Shown one piece after another: positions 26,843 through 38,467 of a stretch of 64,000 bases of DNA; positions within the stretch are counted from its first letter, which is position 1, and each line of letters starts with the position of its first letter. The translations under genes and the position numbers were made by a program. The notes under the pieces are model-generated. The model saw only the letters and a list, made by a program, of their open reading frames with translations. It was not told the origin of the DNA and ran no database searches. This DNA comes from JAXGPP01 sp040766885 (lineage in GTDB: Bacteria > Planctomycetota > Planctomycetia > Pirellulales > Thermoguttaceae): positions 310,001 to 374,000 of the forward strand of contig JAXGPP010000004.1 in the NCBI GenBank assembly GCA_040766885.1, given 5' to 3'.

Positions 26843-27985
26843 ATGACCGCTCGGACTCTTGTGACTCTGTCCTTATTGGCCTGCACGTCGTCGCTACTCG
26901 GGGCCGACGGCATGGAGGGGTATAGCTATCCGCTCTTCGACGGAAGCACGCTGGCCGGATGGCGAGTCGTGGGATGCGAGGCCAAAGTCGAAGACGGCGC
27001 AATTCTGCTTGCCGAGGGGGACGGCGTGGTGGTCGCCGACCACCGCTACGGTGATTTCGTTCTGGAAGTCGACTGGAAGGCTCTTGGCGCGGAGATGTGG
27101 GATTCGGGCATCTTCTTCCGCTGCGAGATGCCGCCGCCGGAAGGCCGGCCGTGGCCGCGCGACTACCAGGTGAACCTGCGCAAGGACATGGAAGGCAACG
27201 TGCCTGGTCTCGCGGGTGCCGCCAGCAGCGGCCTGGTCAAACCGGGCGATTGGAACCATTTCCGGCTCACTGTCCTCGGTGCCACGGCTTCCTTGGAGAT
27301 CAACGGGCAGCCGGCATGGAAGGCCGATGGCGTTGAGCGGCCCAGCGGCTACATCGCTCTGCAGTCGGAAGTGGCCGGCGGCGGCCGGTTCCTCTTCCGC
27401 AACCTGCGGATCACGGAACTCGGCTACCGCCCGCTGTTCAATGGCGCCGACCTGACCGGCTGGACCGGCGCCACAGCGCCGGCCGAGAGTTGCTGGAAAG
27501 TCGAGGACGGCCTGCTCGTCTGCACCGGCGCGAAGGGAACGTGGCTGCGGCACAACGATCCGGTCAGCGATTTCAATCTGCGGCTGGAGTACCGGCTCAA
27601 GCCGGGCGGAAACTCGGGAGTCTATGTTCGCGTGCCCGAGGAAGGTTCCCACCATGGCAACGGGTCCGGGGTCGAGGTGCAAATCCTCGACGACAATCAC
27701 CCACGATACGCCCAACTCCAGCCGTACCAGTACTCCGGCAGCGTCTACAAGATCGTGCCGGCCAATCCCCGGGTAAGCCGCCCGGCGGGCGAGTGGAACA
27801 CGCTGGAGATCAACTGCCAGGGGCCGGACTACCGCGTGACGCATAACGGCGCCGTCGTGGTCGAAGCCAAGGGGGCCGATATCGCGGATCTCCTGTCCCG
27901 CTGCCAGGAGGGTTTTCTCGGTCTTCAGAACCATAATGAGGAGGTGTGGTTCCGCCACCTGCGGATCGGCCCGCCGCAGCCGTAG
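26843..27985 (+). CDS. Exported protein with two DUF1080 (3-keto-disaccharide hydrolase-like) domains
   Basis: A 380-residue secreted protein. A signal peptide (MTARTLVTLSLLACTSSLLG) precedes two concanavalin-like DUF1080 domains. The first covers about 27-190 ('YPLFDGSTLAGWRV', 'DFVLEVDWKALGAEMWDSG', 'WNHFRLTVLGATASLEING'). The second covers about 195-378 ('PLFNGADLTGWTG', 'DFNLRLEYRLKPGGNSGVYV', 'GSGVEVQILDDNHPRYA', 'LGLQNHNEEVWFRHLRI'). DUF1080 proteins include 3-keto-glucoside hydrolases and are numerous in planctomycetes. The second copy keeps the fuller motif set; activity of the first is less certain. ATG 26843 is used because AAGGA is six bases upstream; an ATG at 26837 is too close. 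Confidence 0.85.
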   Translation: MTARTLVTLSLLACTSSLLGADGMEGYSYPLFDGSTLAGWRVVGCEAKVEDGAILLAEGDGVVVADHRYGDFVLEVDWKALGAEMWDSGIFFRCEMPPPEGRPWPRDYQVNLRKDMEGNVPGLAGAASSGLVKPGDWNHFRLTVLGATASLEINGQPAWKADGVERPSGYIALQSEVAGGGRFLFRNLRITELGYRPLFNGADLTGWTGATAPAESCWKVEDGLLVCTGAKGTWLRHNDPVSDFNLRLEYRLKPGGNSGVYVRVPEEGSHHGNGSGVEVQILDDNHPRYAQLQPYQYSGSVYKIVPANPRVSRPAGEWNTLEINCQGPDYRVTHNGAVVVEAKGADIADLLSRCQEGFLGLQNHNEEVWFRHLRIGPPQP

Positions 27986-28074
27986 TGTTGACATCCTGGG
28001 GGCCGGGGCGTAGACTCAGTTCTGGGGTTTTCACCCAGATTTCTCGCTCCGCTCCGCCGCTCCAGGAACCGCCC

Positions 28075-29034
28075 ATGCCCGAAGCGATGACCACGGCGAA
28101 GAAGATCCTCGCCAATGTCGAGAAGGTAATCGTCGGCAAGCGGCGGCAGATCCTGTTGTCGATCATTGCCTGGCTCAGCGAAGGGCATATCCTGCTGGAG
28201 GACGTGCCCGGCGTCGCCAAGACGATGCTCGCGCGGGCCCTGGCCCGCAGCGTCGGCTGCACGCTCAAACGGATCCAGTGCACCCCCGACCTGCTGCCGT
28301 CCGACGTCACCGGGGCGTCTGTCTTCAACCCCAAGACGAGCGAATTCGAGTTCCGCGCCGGCCCGATCTTCGCCGAGATCGTCCTGGCCGACGAAATCAA
28401 TCGGGCCACGCCGCGTACCCAGTCGGCGCTGCTGGAGGCGATGGCCGAAAGCCGGGTGACGGTCGACGGCGTCACGCGCGACCTGAAACCGCCGTTCCTG
28501 GTCATCGCCACCCAGAACCCGATCGACCACGAGGGAACCTTCCCGCTGCCGGAAGCGCAACTCGACCGCTTTCTGATGCGATTCAGCCTCGGATACCCGA
28601 ACCTGGAAGACGAGGCAAGACTGCTGGGGCTCCTGCAGCGGTCCCATCCGCTCGATTCGCTCGAGACCGTGGTGTCGGCCGAGGAGTTGCTCGCCGCGCA
28701 GCGGGCGATCCGCGAAGTCCACGTCGACGATAAGGTGCGACAGTATATTGTCGAAATCGTCCACGGCACGCGGAAACACGACGACTTGAGCCTCGGAGCC
28801 AGTCCGCGGGCGTCGATCGCCCTGTTCCGCACGGCCCAGGCCACCGCTGCCATCCACGGCCGGAATTTCGTTCAGCCGGATGACGTCAAACGGGTGGCCG
28901 GGCCGGTGCTGGTGCACCGCGTCATTGTGCGGCCGGAAAGCCGGCTGCGAAAAATCACGCCGGCTGCGATTGTCGACGACATCGTCGACGAAGTACCCGT
29001 GCCTCTGCTCACGCCGGGAACGGACCTGCGATGA
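28075..29034 (+). CDS. MoxR-family AAA+ ATPase
   Basis: A 319-residue MoxR AAA+ ATPase. Walker A is 'LLEDVPGVAKTMLARALARS', Walker B 'EIVLADEINRATPRTQSALL', sensor 1 'PPFLVIATQNPIDHEGTFPL', followed by 'AQLDRFLMRFSLGYPN', then a C-terminal lid domain with 'SLGASPRASIALFRTAQATA'. MoxR proteins act as chaperones that help assemble or activate partner proteins, often with vWA or DUF58 proteins. This fits the next gene, DUF58, whose ATG overlaps this stop (ATGA, 29031-29034). AGGA is seven bases before ATG 28075. Confidence 0.93.
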   Translation: MPEAMTTAKKILANVEKVIVGKRRQILLSIIAWLSEGHILLEDVPGVAKTMLARALARSVGCTLKRIQCTPDLLPSDVTGASVFNPKTSEFEFRAGPIFAEIVLADEINRATPRTQSALLEAMAESRVTVDGVTRDLKPPFLVIATQNPIDHEGTFPLPEAQLDRFLMRFSLGYPNLEDEARLLGLLQRSHPLDSLETVVSAEELLAAQRAIREVHVDDKVRQYIVEIVHGTRKHDDLSLGASPRASIALFRTAQATAAIHGRNFVQPDDVKRVAGPVLVHRVIVRPESRLRKITPAAIVDDIVDEVPVPLLTPGTDLR

Positions 29035-30338
29035 GATGGTTCTTGGGAGCCGCGGCGATTTTGCTGGTGGCCCTGGTGTTCAACCTCGGCCTCCTGGCAT
29101 ACGCCATGTACGCCCTGCTCGGAACCATGCTCGTGGGACGATTACTCGCCCGGCAGTGGTCCGAAGGGCTCGCCGCTTCGCGCGAATGCAACCGGCTCAC
29201 CGCCAATATCGGCGATACCGTAGCGGTGGTCATCAAAGTCGAGAATCGCGGCAAACTGCCGGTGGCTTGGGTGCTCTTGGAAGACCTTCTGGCCCGGCAC
29301 GCGCTCCTGCCGCCTCCGCCCCGGTTGGCGGTCCAGGGACGGCGGCTGCAACTGACCATGCTCAAAAGCCAGGGACGCAAGACGCTCCTCTACCAGCTTC
29401 ACTGCCGGGGGCGGGGCTACTTTCAGATCGGCCCGCTGGTGCTCGAAACAGGCGATCTCCTGGGCCTGCATCGTCGCTACCGGGTGGTCACTGAGCCCCA
29501 CTTCCTGCTCGTTTATCCCGATGTGGTTACGCTCGAAGGATGGGACATCGCCTCCCGACGGCCGATCGGCGAAGTTCGCGTGACGCATCGGCTCTATGAG
29601 GACCCGACGCGGATTGCCGGCGTGCGGCAGTACCAGCGGGGCGATCCGCTCAACCGCATCCATTGGAAGGCAACCGCCCGGACTGGGGTGCTGCACAGCA
29701 AGGTCTATGAGCCGTCGACAATCGCCGGCGCGACCCTGCTTCTCGATTTCCACGCGGCGTCGTACCCCGAGCGCTACGAGCCGTACCGGTCCGAACTCGC
29801 GGTAACTGCGGCGGCTTCGCTGGCCAACGCCGTTTACGAGATGGGCCAGCAGATTGGCCTGGCGACCAACGGCCGCGATGCCGCCGACCGCATCCGCCAG
29901 GAGGGCTGGGACAGCGATCCCCGTTCGCGTCGCGAGGCGCGGCGGTCGGCCAGCATGATCGCCCACAGCGATCGGCTCCAGCCGCTGGTCGTGCCGACAC
30001 GGAGGGGCCCCGAGCAGTTCATGCGGATCCTCGAGACGCTGGCGCGGATAGAATTGACCGACGGGCTCACGCTGGCCGAACTGGTAACCGAGACAGCCTC
30101 GCGGCTCCCCCGCGATGCAACGGTGGTCGCCATCCTCCCCACGGTGACCGAGGCAGCCGCCGTGGCCTTGGGAAGCCTGCGGCGACGGGGTCTCTCGGTA
30201 ACCGCGATTGTGAACACCTACGAGCCGCACGACTACGCCGTGGCCGCCGGCCGGCTGATGGCCGAATACATCGACGTACGGCATTTGAAAGACAAAGAAG
30301 GGCTGGCGACCGTGTGCCGCGATTACGTGCTGCGGTAG
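29031..30338 (+). CDS. DUF58 domain membrane protein
   Basis: A 435-residue DUF58 protein. Two N-terminal TM helices (about 1-40) are followed by a beta-rich region with 'CRGRGYFQIGPLVLETGDLL', then the DUF58 signature 'VRQYQRGDPLNRIHWKATAR' at about residue 200, and a C-terminal region that resembles a degraded vWA domain. In MoxR-DUF58 operons the two proteins are thought to act together at the membrane, as in the Bat aerotolerance cluster, though the target is not known. Translation is coupled to moxR by a 4-base overlap. The DUF4129 gene follows after 64 bases. Confidence 0.9.
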   Translation: MRWFLGAAAILLVALVFNLGLLAYAMYALLGTMLVGRLLARQWSEGLAASRECNRLTANIGDTVAVVIKVENRGKLPVAWVLLEDLLARHALLPPPPRLAVQGRRLQLTMLKSQGRKTLLYQLHCRGRGYFQIGPLVLETGDLLGLHRRYRVVTEPHFLLVYPDVVTLEGWDIASRRPIGEVRVTHRLYEDPTRIAGVRQYQRGDPLNRIHWKATARTGVLHSKVYEPSTIAGATLLLDFHAASYPERYEPYRSELAVTAAASLANAVYEMGQQIGLATNGRDAADRIRQEGWDSDPRSRREARRSASMIAHSDRLQPLVVPTRRGPEQFMRILETLARIELTDGLTLAELVTETASRLPRDATVVAILPTVTEAAAVALGSLRRRGLSVTAIVNTYEPHDYAVAAGRLMAEYIDVRHLKDKEGLATVCRDYVLR

Positions 30339-30402
30339 CCTTGCCTATCGCGTTCAGGCCAGACGCGCGATCGCGACGCCTTGCCGGTTTGAGATTCAAT
30401 CG

Positions 30403-32460
30403 ATGCGACTCCACAAGACGCTTGCCGACTATCTGGTGATCGCCGTCAGCCCGGTGCTCATCATGCTGTTGGTCGGCAGCCTTGTCTTCTTCTTGCTGGA
30501 AATGTTCTATCGTGGCCATTGGACCGGGCGACTTGAGTACATCATGGGCCTGTTCGTCATGGCCACCGTGCTCATCGGGCGGATCTCCATCGAGGAGGGA
30601 ATGGAACGGGCGATGGGTTTTGCCATACCGCTGGCCCTGGTTTCGCTGGTGGCGATCAACCGGTTCGTGCAGTTCCAGGGCGCGCTGGCGGGACTTAGCG
30701 GGTTCATCAACGCCGGCCTGCTCGGCCTGGTCTGGTGGTCTTCCCACCGGCTTACCTGGGACTGCACCGTGATCGACGAACGCGAGGACGACTCCGGCGA
30801 AGGTCTGCTCCAGACCGTCGGACTTGACACGGCTGTCCGTCCGCCGCGTCCGGAGATCGACGACGGCGCAAAACAGCTCGCGCTGGCCCGGCGGCGGGCC
30901 GACAATGGCGAGGATCTTGGCAGCATCGGCGACAGTGGGGCGGGGCCGGACGAAGAACCGGAGGGCGTGACCAGGCGCGATGCTCCCCAGCAATCATGGT
31001 GGCAGCGATGGGTCGAGCGCAGCCGCCGCCCGCACGCGCCCGGGGTATGGGTCGTCTACTTCTCCCTGGCCGCCCTTCCCTTGTTCGGCGTCGGCCAGTT
31101 GTTCATTCCCTCGGCAGACGCCGGCGCGAAGCAAGCAGCGTTCAAGCTCCTCTGTGTCTACGTGGCAAGCGGTCTCGGTCTTCTGCTCACCACCAGCTTC
31201 CTCGGCCTGCGGCGGTACTTGCGGCAGCGGCGCCTCGAAATGCCCGTCGAAATGGCCGCCACGTGGATCGCCATGGGCAGCCTGCTTATTGTGGGCATCA
31301 TGGCTTTCGCCGCCATCTTCCCTCGGCCCAATGCCGAATACGCCCTGGCCGAGATGTCGCTTGGCGTCGATTCCCCCGACCAGAAGCCATCACGGTACGG
31401 CGTCGGGAACGACGGCGTCCGCGACGACCAGGGCAAGGCCGGGGCGCAGCCTGAACCGGGAGAGGAGCCAAAGGCCGCCGGACCCGGCGAGAAAGACCCG
31501 CAAGCCACCGGCGGAAAGGACAAGGAGCAATCCGGTGGTGGGGAGCAAGGCAAACAGGGGCAGGAGGGCGGCCAGAAACAGGATTCGCAAGGCAAGTCCG
31601 ATGGCGACCAGAATGAGCAGTCTCAGCAAGGGAAACAGACTCAGCAGGGCCAACGGAATCAGTCGCAGCGACAGAGCCAGTCAAGCGGAGCAAAGGACGG
31701 CGATCGGAGTCAAGAGAGTCGGCAGCGGCAGGATTCCCAAACCGATGAGGGCAACCGGCAGGACGCTCGGAAGCCGTCTCCTGAGAACCAACGGCCCGAT
31801 TCGCAGCAGCAGCAACAAGAGAAGCCTGCGACCAGCGATGCCGACAAGGCGAAGCCGTCAGAGAGCCAGGCTCTGGAGAACCGCCAGCAGCAATGGCGGG
31901 ATCTCTTCAAGTTGCCGCGGCTGGCGCTGGGGCAGTGGTTCTTGCTTCTGTTGAAATGGACCATCTGGATCGTCCTCCTGGCGGTGGTGGTCTACTGGCT
32001 TTGGACCCACGGCGAGCAAGTCCGCGAGTTCTTCCGGCAACTGGCCGCCATGTGGGCCGAGCTGCTCGCCTTGCTTTCGGGCAAGCGGCGACCGGCCGAA
32101 GGCGAGACGGCCGAGGCCCTCTCCGGACCGGCCCACCGGCCGTTCTCCGCTTACCCCGACCCCTTCCTCACCGGCCATGCCGACGAGTGGCCCATCGAAC
32201 AGTTGGTTCGCTACAGCTTTGAGGCCTTGGAGGCTTGGGCACGGGAGAACGGGTGTCCCCGAACACCCGAACAAACGCCGCACGAGTTTGCCGAGCAGAT
32301 CGCCGCGCAGGTACCGTCGCTGGCCCGCGAGGCGCGGCGGCTGGCGGGCCTCTATTCTCGCGTGGCCTACGCTCGGGGCCGACTCCCCGCCGCCAATGTC
32401 GAATTGCTTCGCGCTTTCTGGCACAATATTCCCACGGCGCCGCCGGTGGTGTTCCATTGA
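30403..32460 (+). CDS. Membrane protein with Gln/Gly/Ser-rich linker and C-terminal DUF4129 domain
   Basis: A 685-residue membrane protein. About four TM helices occupy residues 10-115, with more at about 220-310. A low-complexity hydrophilic segment (about 325-490) is made of Gln, Gly, Ser, Lys, Asp and Glu ('GGEQGKQGQEGGQKQDSQGK'), followed by another TM helix (about 505-530). The C-terminus is a DUF4129 domain, with 'YPDPFLTGHADEWPIEQLVR' and 'LAGLYSRVAYARGRLPAANV'. DUF4129 proteins are usual partners in MoxR-DUF58-transglutaminase operons; the transglutaminase part is absent here. The start has no strong ribosome binding site. The linker is probably disordered and extracytoplasmic. Confidence 0.82.
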   Translation: MRLHKTLADYLVIAVSPVLIMLLVGSLVFFLLEMFYRGHWTGRLEYIMGLFVMATVLIGRISIEEGMERAMGFAIPLALVSLVAINRFVQFQGALAGLSGFINAGLLGLVWWSSHRLTWDCTVIDEREDDSGEGLLQTVGLDTAVRPPRPEIDDGAKQLALARRRADNGEDLGSIGDSGAGPDEEPEGVTRRDAPQQSWWQRWVERSRRPHAPGVWVVYFSLAALPLFGVGQLFIPSADAGAKQAAFKLLCVYVASGLGLLLTTSFLGLRRYLRQRRLEMPVEMAATWIAMGSLLIVGIMAFAAIFPRPNAEYALAEMSLGVDSPDQKPSRYGVGNDGVRDDQGKAGAQPEPGEEPKAAGPGEKDPQATGGKDKEQSGGGEQGKQGQEGGQKQDSQGKSDGDQNEQSQQGKQTQQGQRNQSQRQSQSSGAKDGDRSQESRQRQDSQTDEGNRQDARKPSPENQRPDSQQQQQEKPATSDADKAKPSESQALENRQQQWRDLFKLPRLALGQWFLLLLKWTIWIVLLAVVVYWLWTHGEQVREFFRQLAAMWAELLALLSGKRRPAEGETAEALSGPAHRPFSAYPDPFLTGHADEWPIEQLVRYSFEALEAWARENGCPRTPEQTPHEFAEQIAAQVPSLAREARRLAGLYSRVAYARGRLPAANVELLRAFWHNIPTAPPVVFH

Positions 32461-32834
32461 TCGGCAACACGCCGCGGAAGTTGTCCGGCGACGGTCAGCC
32501 CGCCCGTAAAGCGATGGCAGGCGCGGCGGTCTCCCCCCTTTGAGGGCTACGACTATCGACCTGACACATTGGCGAGTATAAAGTGAAGTTATCGGAACAA
32601 CTTTTTTCTTTTCTTCGGGGTTCCAACCACCCCTGGCCCTGTTCTGGGGCATAGCGAGTCGATCGCGTGCAGTGTCGAGTCTAAGGTAAAGAACGAAGCC
32701 GAACGGTTCAGACCGCCTTCCGGTCGATAACGTTCCTGGCGATCCGCAGTCGACCTTGGAACTCGTAGAGGATGGGCTGGAACTCCGCGCCACGGCCCCA
32801 CCGCCGCGGCTCAGGACGGGAGAGGCGGAGTGCG
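32461..32834. other. Intergenic region without a supported gene
   Basis: A 374-base gap between the DUF4129 gene and the hybrid kinase gene, both on the plus strand. It contains a T-rich tract at about 32601-32616 ('ttttttcttttcttc'), which could aid termination after the operon, but I see no clear stem before it. No promoter with good spacing and no RNA gene was recognised. Confidence 0.4.
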
Positions 32835-35660
<2,826 letters not shown>

Positions 35661-35830
35661 GACGCCGGGGAGCCTCCCTCCTCCTCGGGGATTCCGCCAG
35701 TAGAGACCGCCTTCGCCGCCGCCCTGCTGGCGGCCCGTCCTCGGTTATCTGCGGCGGAGGGGTGGCTTGTGGTCTGCCCCAATGCGGAGTACTGTGGTGG
35801 CTGCCCTGTCCCACTGAAGGAGACATCGCC

Positions 35831-36754
35831 ATGACCATGTTTCTGATCGTCGACGATTCTGCGGTTGACCGAAGACTTGTGGGCGAGTTGCTTCGCAAGC
35901 GCTATGACTGTGCGATTGAATATGCCGCGGACGGAGCCGAGGCATTGGCGCGGCTCGGGACCATCAAACCCGACCTGGTCGTGACCGACCTCTCGATGCC
36001 GATGCAGAGCGGCCTGGAACTGGTTCGCGAGCTCCGCGTCCGGGCGCCCAACATTCCGGTCATCCTCATGACCGCCTATGGCAGCGAGTCGCTGGCCCTC
36101 GAAGCGCTCGAGCAGGGCGCCGCGAGCTACGTTCCCAAATCGCAGTTGGTCAGCAAGCTGCCCGACACGGTGGAGGACGTTTTGACCCGCGCCGAAGCGG
36201 ACCGCAAGCACCGCGAACTGATGCGTTGTGCGCGGCGGACCGAGTTCTCGTTCGTGCTGGAAAACGAGCCGACGCTCATCGACCCGCTCGTCAACCTGGT
36301 CCAGGAGACGATTTCCGGCATGGGATTCGGCGATTTCTACAGCCGGCTCCAGGTGGCGATGGCTCTAAAACAGGCCCTGCTCAACGCCCTGTTCCACGGT
36401 AATCTCGAAATCAGCCAGGAGCAGATGCAGGAAGTCAGCGACATGCTCATTGGCGCCGACGAACCGAGCCTCGTCGAACGCCGCCGGGCAGAATCGCCCT
36501 ATTCTGAGCGGCGCATTCACGCCGACGTATCGCTGCTGCCCGACGAACTGCGGTTTGTCATCCGCGACGAGGGAAAGGGGTTCGATACCTCGGCCATCCC
36601 CGACCCTTCCAAACCGGGCACGCTCGCCCAGGAAGGCGGCCGCGGGCTGTCGCTCATGCGGACCTTCATGGATGAGGTGAAGTTCAACGAGTCGGGCAAC
36701 GAAGTGACGATGGTCAAGCACCGCATCAAACGCGGCCCCGACGGCCGGCTGTAA
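35831..36754 (+). CDS. Response regulator fused to an RsbW/SpoIIAB-like HATPase domain
   Basis: A 307-residue protein. The receiver domain (about 1-120) has 'FLIVDDSAVDRRLVGELL', phospho-acceptor Asp in 'PDLVVTDLSMPMQSGLELV' and 'ASYVPKSQLVSKL' with the conserved Lys. The C-terminal GHKL ATPase (about 150-300) has an N-box 'AMALKQALLNALFHGNLE', G1 'VIRDEGKGFD' and G2 'EGGRGLSLMRTFMDEV'. In the N-box the usual catalytic Glu is Gln, while Asn is kept. Such ATPases in RsbW/SpoIIAB act as anti-sigma or anti-anti-sigma kinases, so phosphorylation here may switch a partner. AAGGAG is eight bases before the ATG. It follows the hybrid kinase by 170 bases. Confidence 0.85.
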   Translation: MTMFLIVDDSAVDRRLVGELLRKRYDCAIEYAADGAEALARLGTIKPDLVVTDLSMPMQSGLELVRELRVRAPNIPVILMTAYGSESLALEALEQGAASYVPKSQLVSKLPDTVEDVLTRAEADRKHRELMRCARRTEFSFVLENEPTLIDPLVNLVQETISGMGFGDFYSRLQVAMALKQALLNALFHGNLEISQEQMQEVSDMLIGADEPSLVERRRAESPYSERRIHADVSLLPDELRFVIRDEGKGFDTSAIPDPSKPGTLAQEGGRGLSLMRTFMDEVKFNESGNEVTMVKHRIKRGPDGRL

Positions 36755-36775
36755 GCGGGCCCGAAGCGGCCGGCG

Positions 36776-36853
36776 TCATTCGGTGCCGCCCAGGAGTTTC
36801 TCAAGATCGCCGTAGTCGTACGGTGGCCGCGCAGTCCCTCTAATCTCACCCAT
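36776..36853 (-). pseudogene. Possible gene remnant on the minus strand
   Basis: A minus-strand frame ends at 36776 and encodes 25 residues (MGEIRGTARPPYDYGDLEKL, then LGGTE) that look like a genuine protein C-terminus rather than random sequence. A neighbouring frame just upstream reads 'RVGKGRVVVG', so a longer gene broken by a frameshift is possible. I could not identify the family. It sits in the 186-base gap between the response regulator and the FHIPEP-like gene. It may equally be chance. Confidence 0.22.
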
Positions 36854-37003
36854 CGCCACGACCCCACCACCACGCGGCCTTTGCCGACCCGCTGCCGCCC
36901 GGCATGGTAGGCTTGTCTTGCAGGCCTCTCATCGTGGCCGGTGCGTGGTCTGTCCGGCATGCCGTTCATGCCGGCGCCGGCATGCCTCATGAAGTGCGCG
37001 TCA

Positions 37004-37480
37004 ATGGGCAACTGGGTATTCGATCTGCCGATCCTTCTCGGTGTGGTTTGCTCCCTCGCAGCGCTATGCCGTTGGGTATCGGTACGGTGGCCCCCGAGGA
37101 GCGAACGGGCCGCCGTCCCCGCCGCCTGGCTGCCCGAGGTGGTCGAGATCAACTTCGGATCGGATCTGGCCGCTGCCGTCCAGCGAGACCTGGGCCTTCT
37201 CACCGACTTGCTGGCCCGGCTTCGTGGATACTCCGAAATCGATCGCCCGGTCGTCCGGATCCGCCATGATGCACTTCTGGCCGACCGGGCGTATGCCCTT
37301 TCCATCCACGGCCATCGCATCGCCGGCCGCGTCGTCGAAGAGGATGCCAACGTGATCGAAGAACTCATCACGGCCCTCGGCGCTGCCTGGCAAGAGTACG
37401 GCGAGATCATCCGCGCCGCTGCTCGTACCCGCCATCCTGGCCCGCTGGCCGGCGAAGGTGGCCGCGCCGCGGCCGGGTGA
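37004..37480 (+). CDS. Single-TM protein with an FHIPEP (FlhA-type) cytoplasmic-domain fragment
   Basis: A protein of about 158 residues. One N-terminal TM helix ('VFDLPILLGVVCSLAALCRW') is followed by sequence matching the FlhA/FHIPEP cytoplasmic region: 'VVEINFGSDLAAAVQ' and, most clearly, 'RPVVRIRHDALLADRAYALS' then 'IHGHRIAGRVV', which parallels FlhA 'PPVRIRDNLQL.P..YRIKIKGVEVARGEV'. 'NVIEELITALGAAWQEYGEI' matches the next FlhA helix. FlhA is about 690 residues with eight TM helices, so this is a compact piece of it. No flagellar or type III secretion gene lies nearby. The start is uncertain: ATG 37004 gives the TM at the N-terminus, and 36941, 36959, 36968 and 36989 are also in frame. 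Confidence 0.6.
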   Translation: MGNWVFDLPILLGVVCSLAALCRWVSVRWPPRSERAAVPAAWLPEVVEINFGSDLAAAVQRDLGLLTDLLARLRGYSEIDRPVVRIRHDALLADRAYALSIHGHRIAGRVVEEDANVIEELITALGAAWQEYGEIIRAAARTRHPGPLAGEGGRAAAG

Positions 37481-37520
37481 GGGTCCGGCCTGCTCTCTCG
37501 CAGCCGCTGAAGCATCAACC

Positions 37521-38456
37521 CTACCGTTTGAGCCGCTCGAGAATATCCGGCTCCACTTCAAACGCCGTCCCGTGGCGCATCCCCTTGGGCATCGAGATCT
37601 GCTTGGTGATGTCTTCCCAGTTCACCAGGTCGGCCGACGCCACCGCGCCGTAGCCGCCCCGCCGGTACGCGTCGTAGTACACGATCCAACGCCCGTCCAC
37701 CTTGAGTGCGCTTGGCCCCTCCACCCAGTCCTCCGCCGAGATCGGCTCGCCTTGCACCTCAAATGGCCCGTCCGGCTTCTCCGCCGTCGCCATCAAGATC
37801 AGCTTCCGCGGTTGCGGCTTGAGCGTCTCATCCTTGTAAAACAGCACATGCCGCTCGCCCGACCGGGTGAGATAGGCATCGATCACGTTGTGACCCGGAT
37901 CGAAAAACAGCCGCGTCGGGGTGAACGACTCGAAGTCCTTGGTCGTGGTCGCGTAAATGCGGTGGTTGTACTGGTCCTCGCTGCTCCCCAAAGTCGACGG
38001 AAAACGCCCCGGAACAGTTGTCGCCCAGAAGATCAGGAACCTCCCGGAAGGCTCGTCGAAAAACAGCTCCGGGGCCCAGCAATTCCGCGCCGTAGGTTCG
38101 TGCTCCATGACTCCTATCGCCCGCTGCGGCGACCACTCGACCAGATCGCGTGAATGGGCGTAGCCGATGACGCGGTTGTTCCACGAAGTGGTCCACACCA
38201 TGTGAAACGTGCCATCCGGCCCGCGAACGATGCTTGGGTCGCGCATCAGCTTGTGCCCCACCTCCGGCCTGACAATCGGCCGGTCATCGTTAAGCGGCGT
38301 CCATTTCAAGCCGTCATGGCTCGCGGCCAGGTGCAGGCCGTCCTCGCCGTTCCCCTTGAAGTGCGAGAACAGGTAAGCCTTCTCCGCCGCGCCGGCCTGC
38401 GCTGCCAGGCAGCACGCCATCGCCGTGCAGAACGCCACTCGCATTGCCACGATCAT
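37521..38456 (-). CDS. Exported GH43-like five-bladed beta-propeller glycosidase
   Basis: A 311-residue secreted protein with a signal peptide (MIVAMRVAFCTAMACCLAAQ). The body reads as a five-bladed propeller of GH43/GH32-type: 'HLAASHDGLKWTPLNDDRPI', 'MRDPSIVRGPDGTFHMVWTT', 'YAHSRDLVEWSPQRAI', 'NCWAPELFFDEPSGRFLIFW' and 'VEGPSALKVDGRWIVYYDAY'. The Asp in 'RDPS', Glu in 'WAPE' and Glu in 'VEGPS' fit the GH43 catalytic set. Probable substrates are arabinan, xylan or pectin side chains, but specificity cannot be read. AGGAG is seven bases before ATG 38456, inside the end of the upstream gene's region (stop 38468, 11-base gap), so the two are co-transcribed. Confidence 0.8.
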   Translation of the reverse strand: MIVAMRVAFCTAMACCLAAQAGAAEKAYLFSHFKGNGEDGLHLAASHDGLKWTPLNDDRPIVRPEVGHKLMRDPSIVRGPDGTFHMVWTTSWNNRVIGYAHSRDLVEWSPQRAIGVMEHEPTARNCWAPELFFDEPSGRFLIFWATTVPGRFPSTLGSSEDQYNHRIYATTTKDFESFTPTRLFFDPGHNVIDAYLTRSGERHVLFYKDETLKPQPRKLILMATAEKPDGPFEVQGEPISAEDWVEGPSALKVDGRWIVYYDAYRRGGYGAVASADLVNWEDITKQISMPKGMRHGTAFEVEPDILERLKR

Positions 38457-38467
38457 CAGCTTGCTCC

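Noticed and set aside
32561..32582. Promoter-like CTGACA and TATAAA before the hybrid kinase gene
   Set aside because: The spacer is only ten bases, too short for a sigma-70 promoter.
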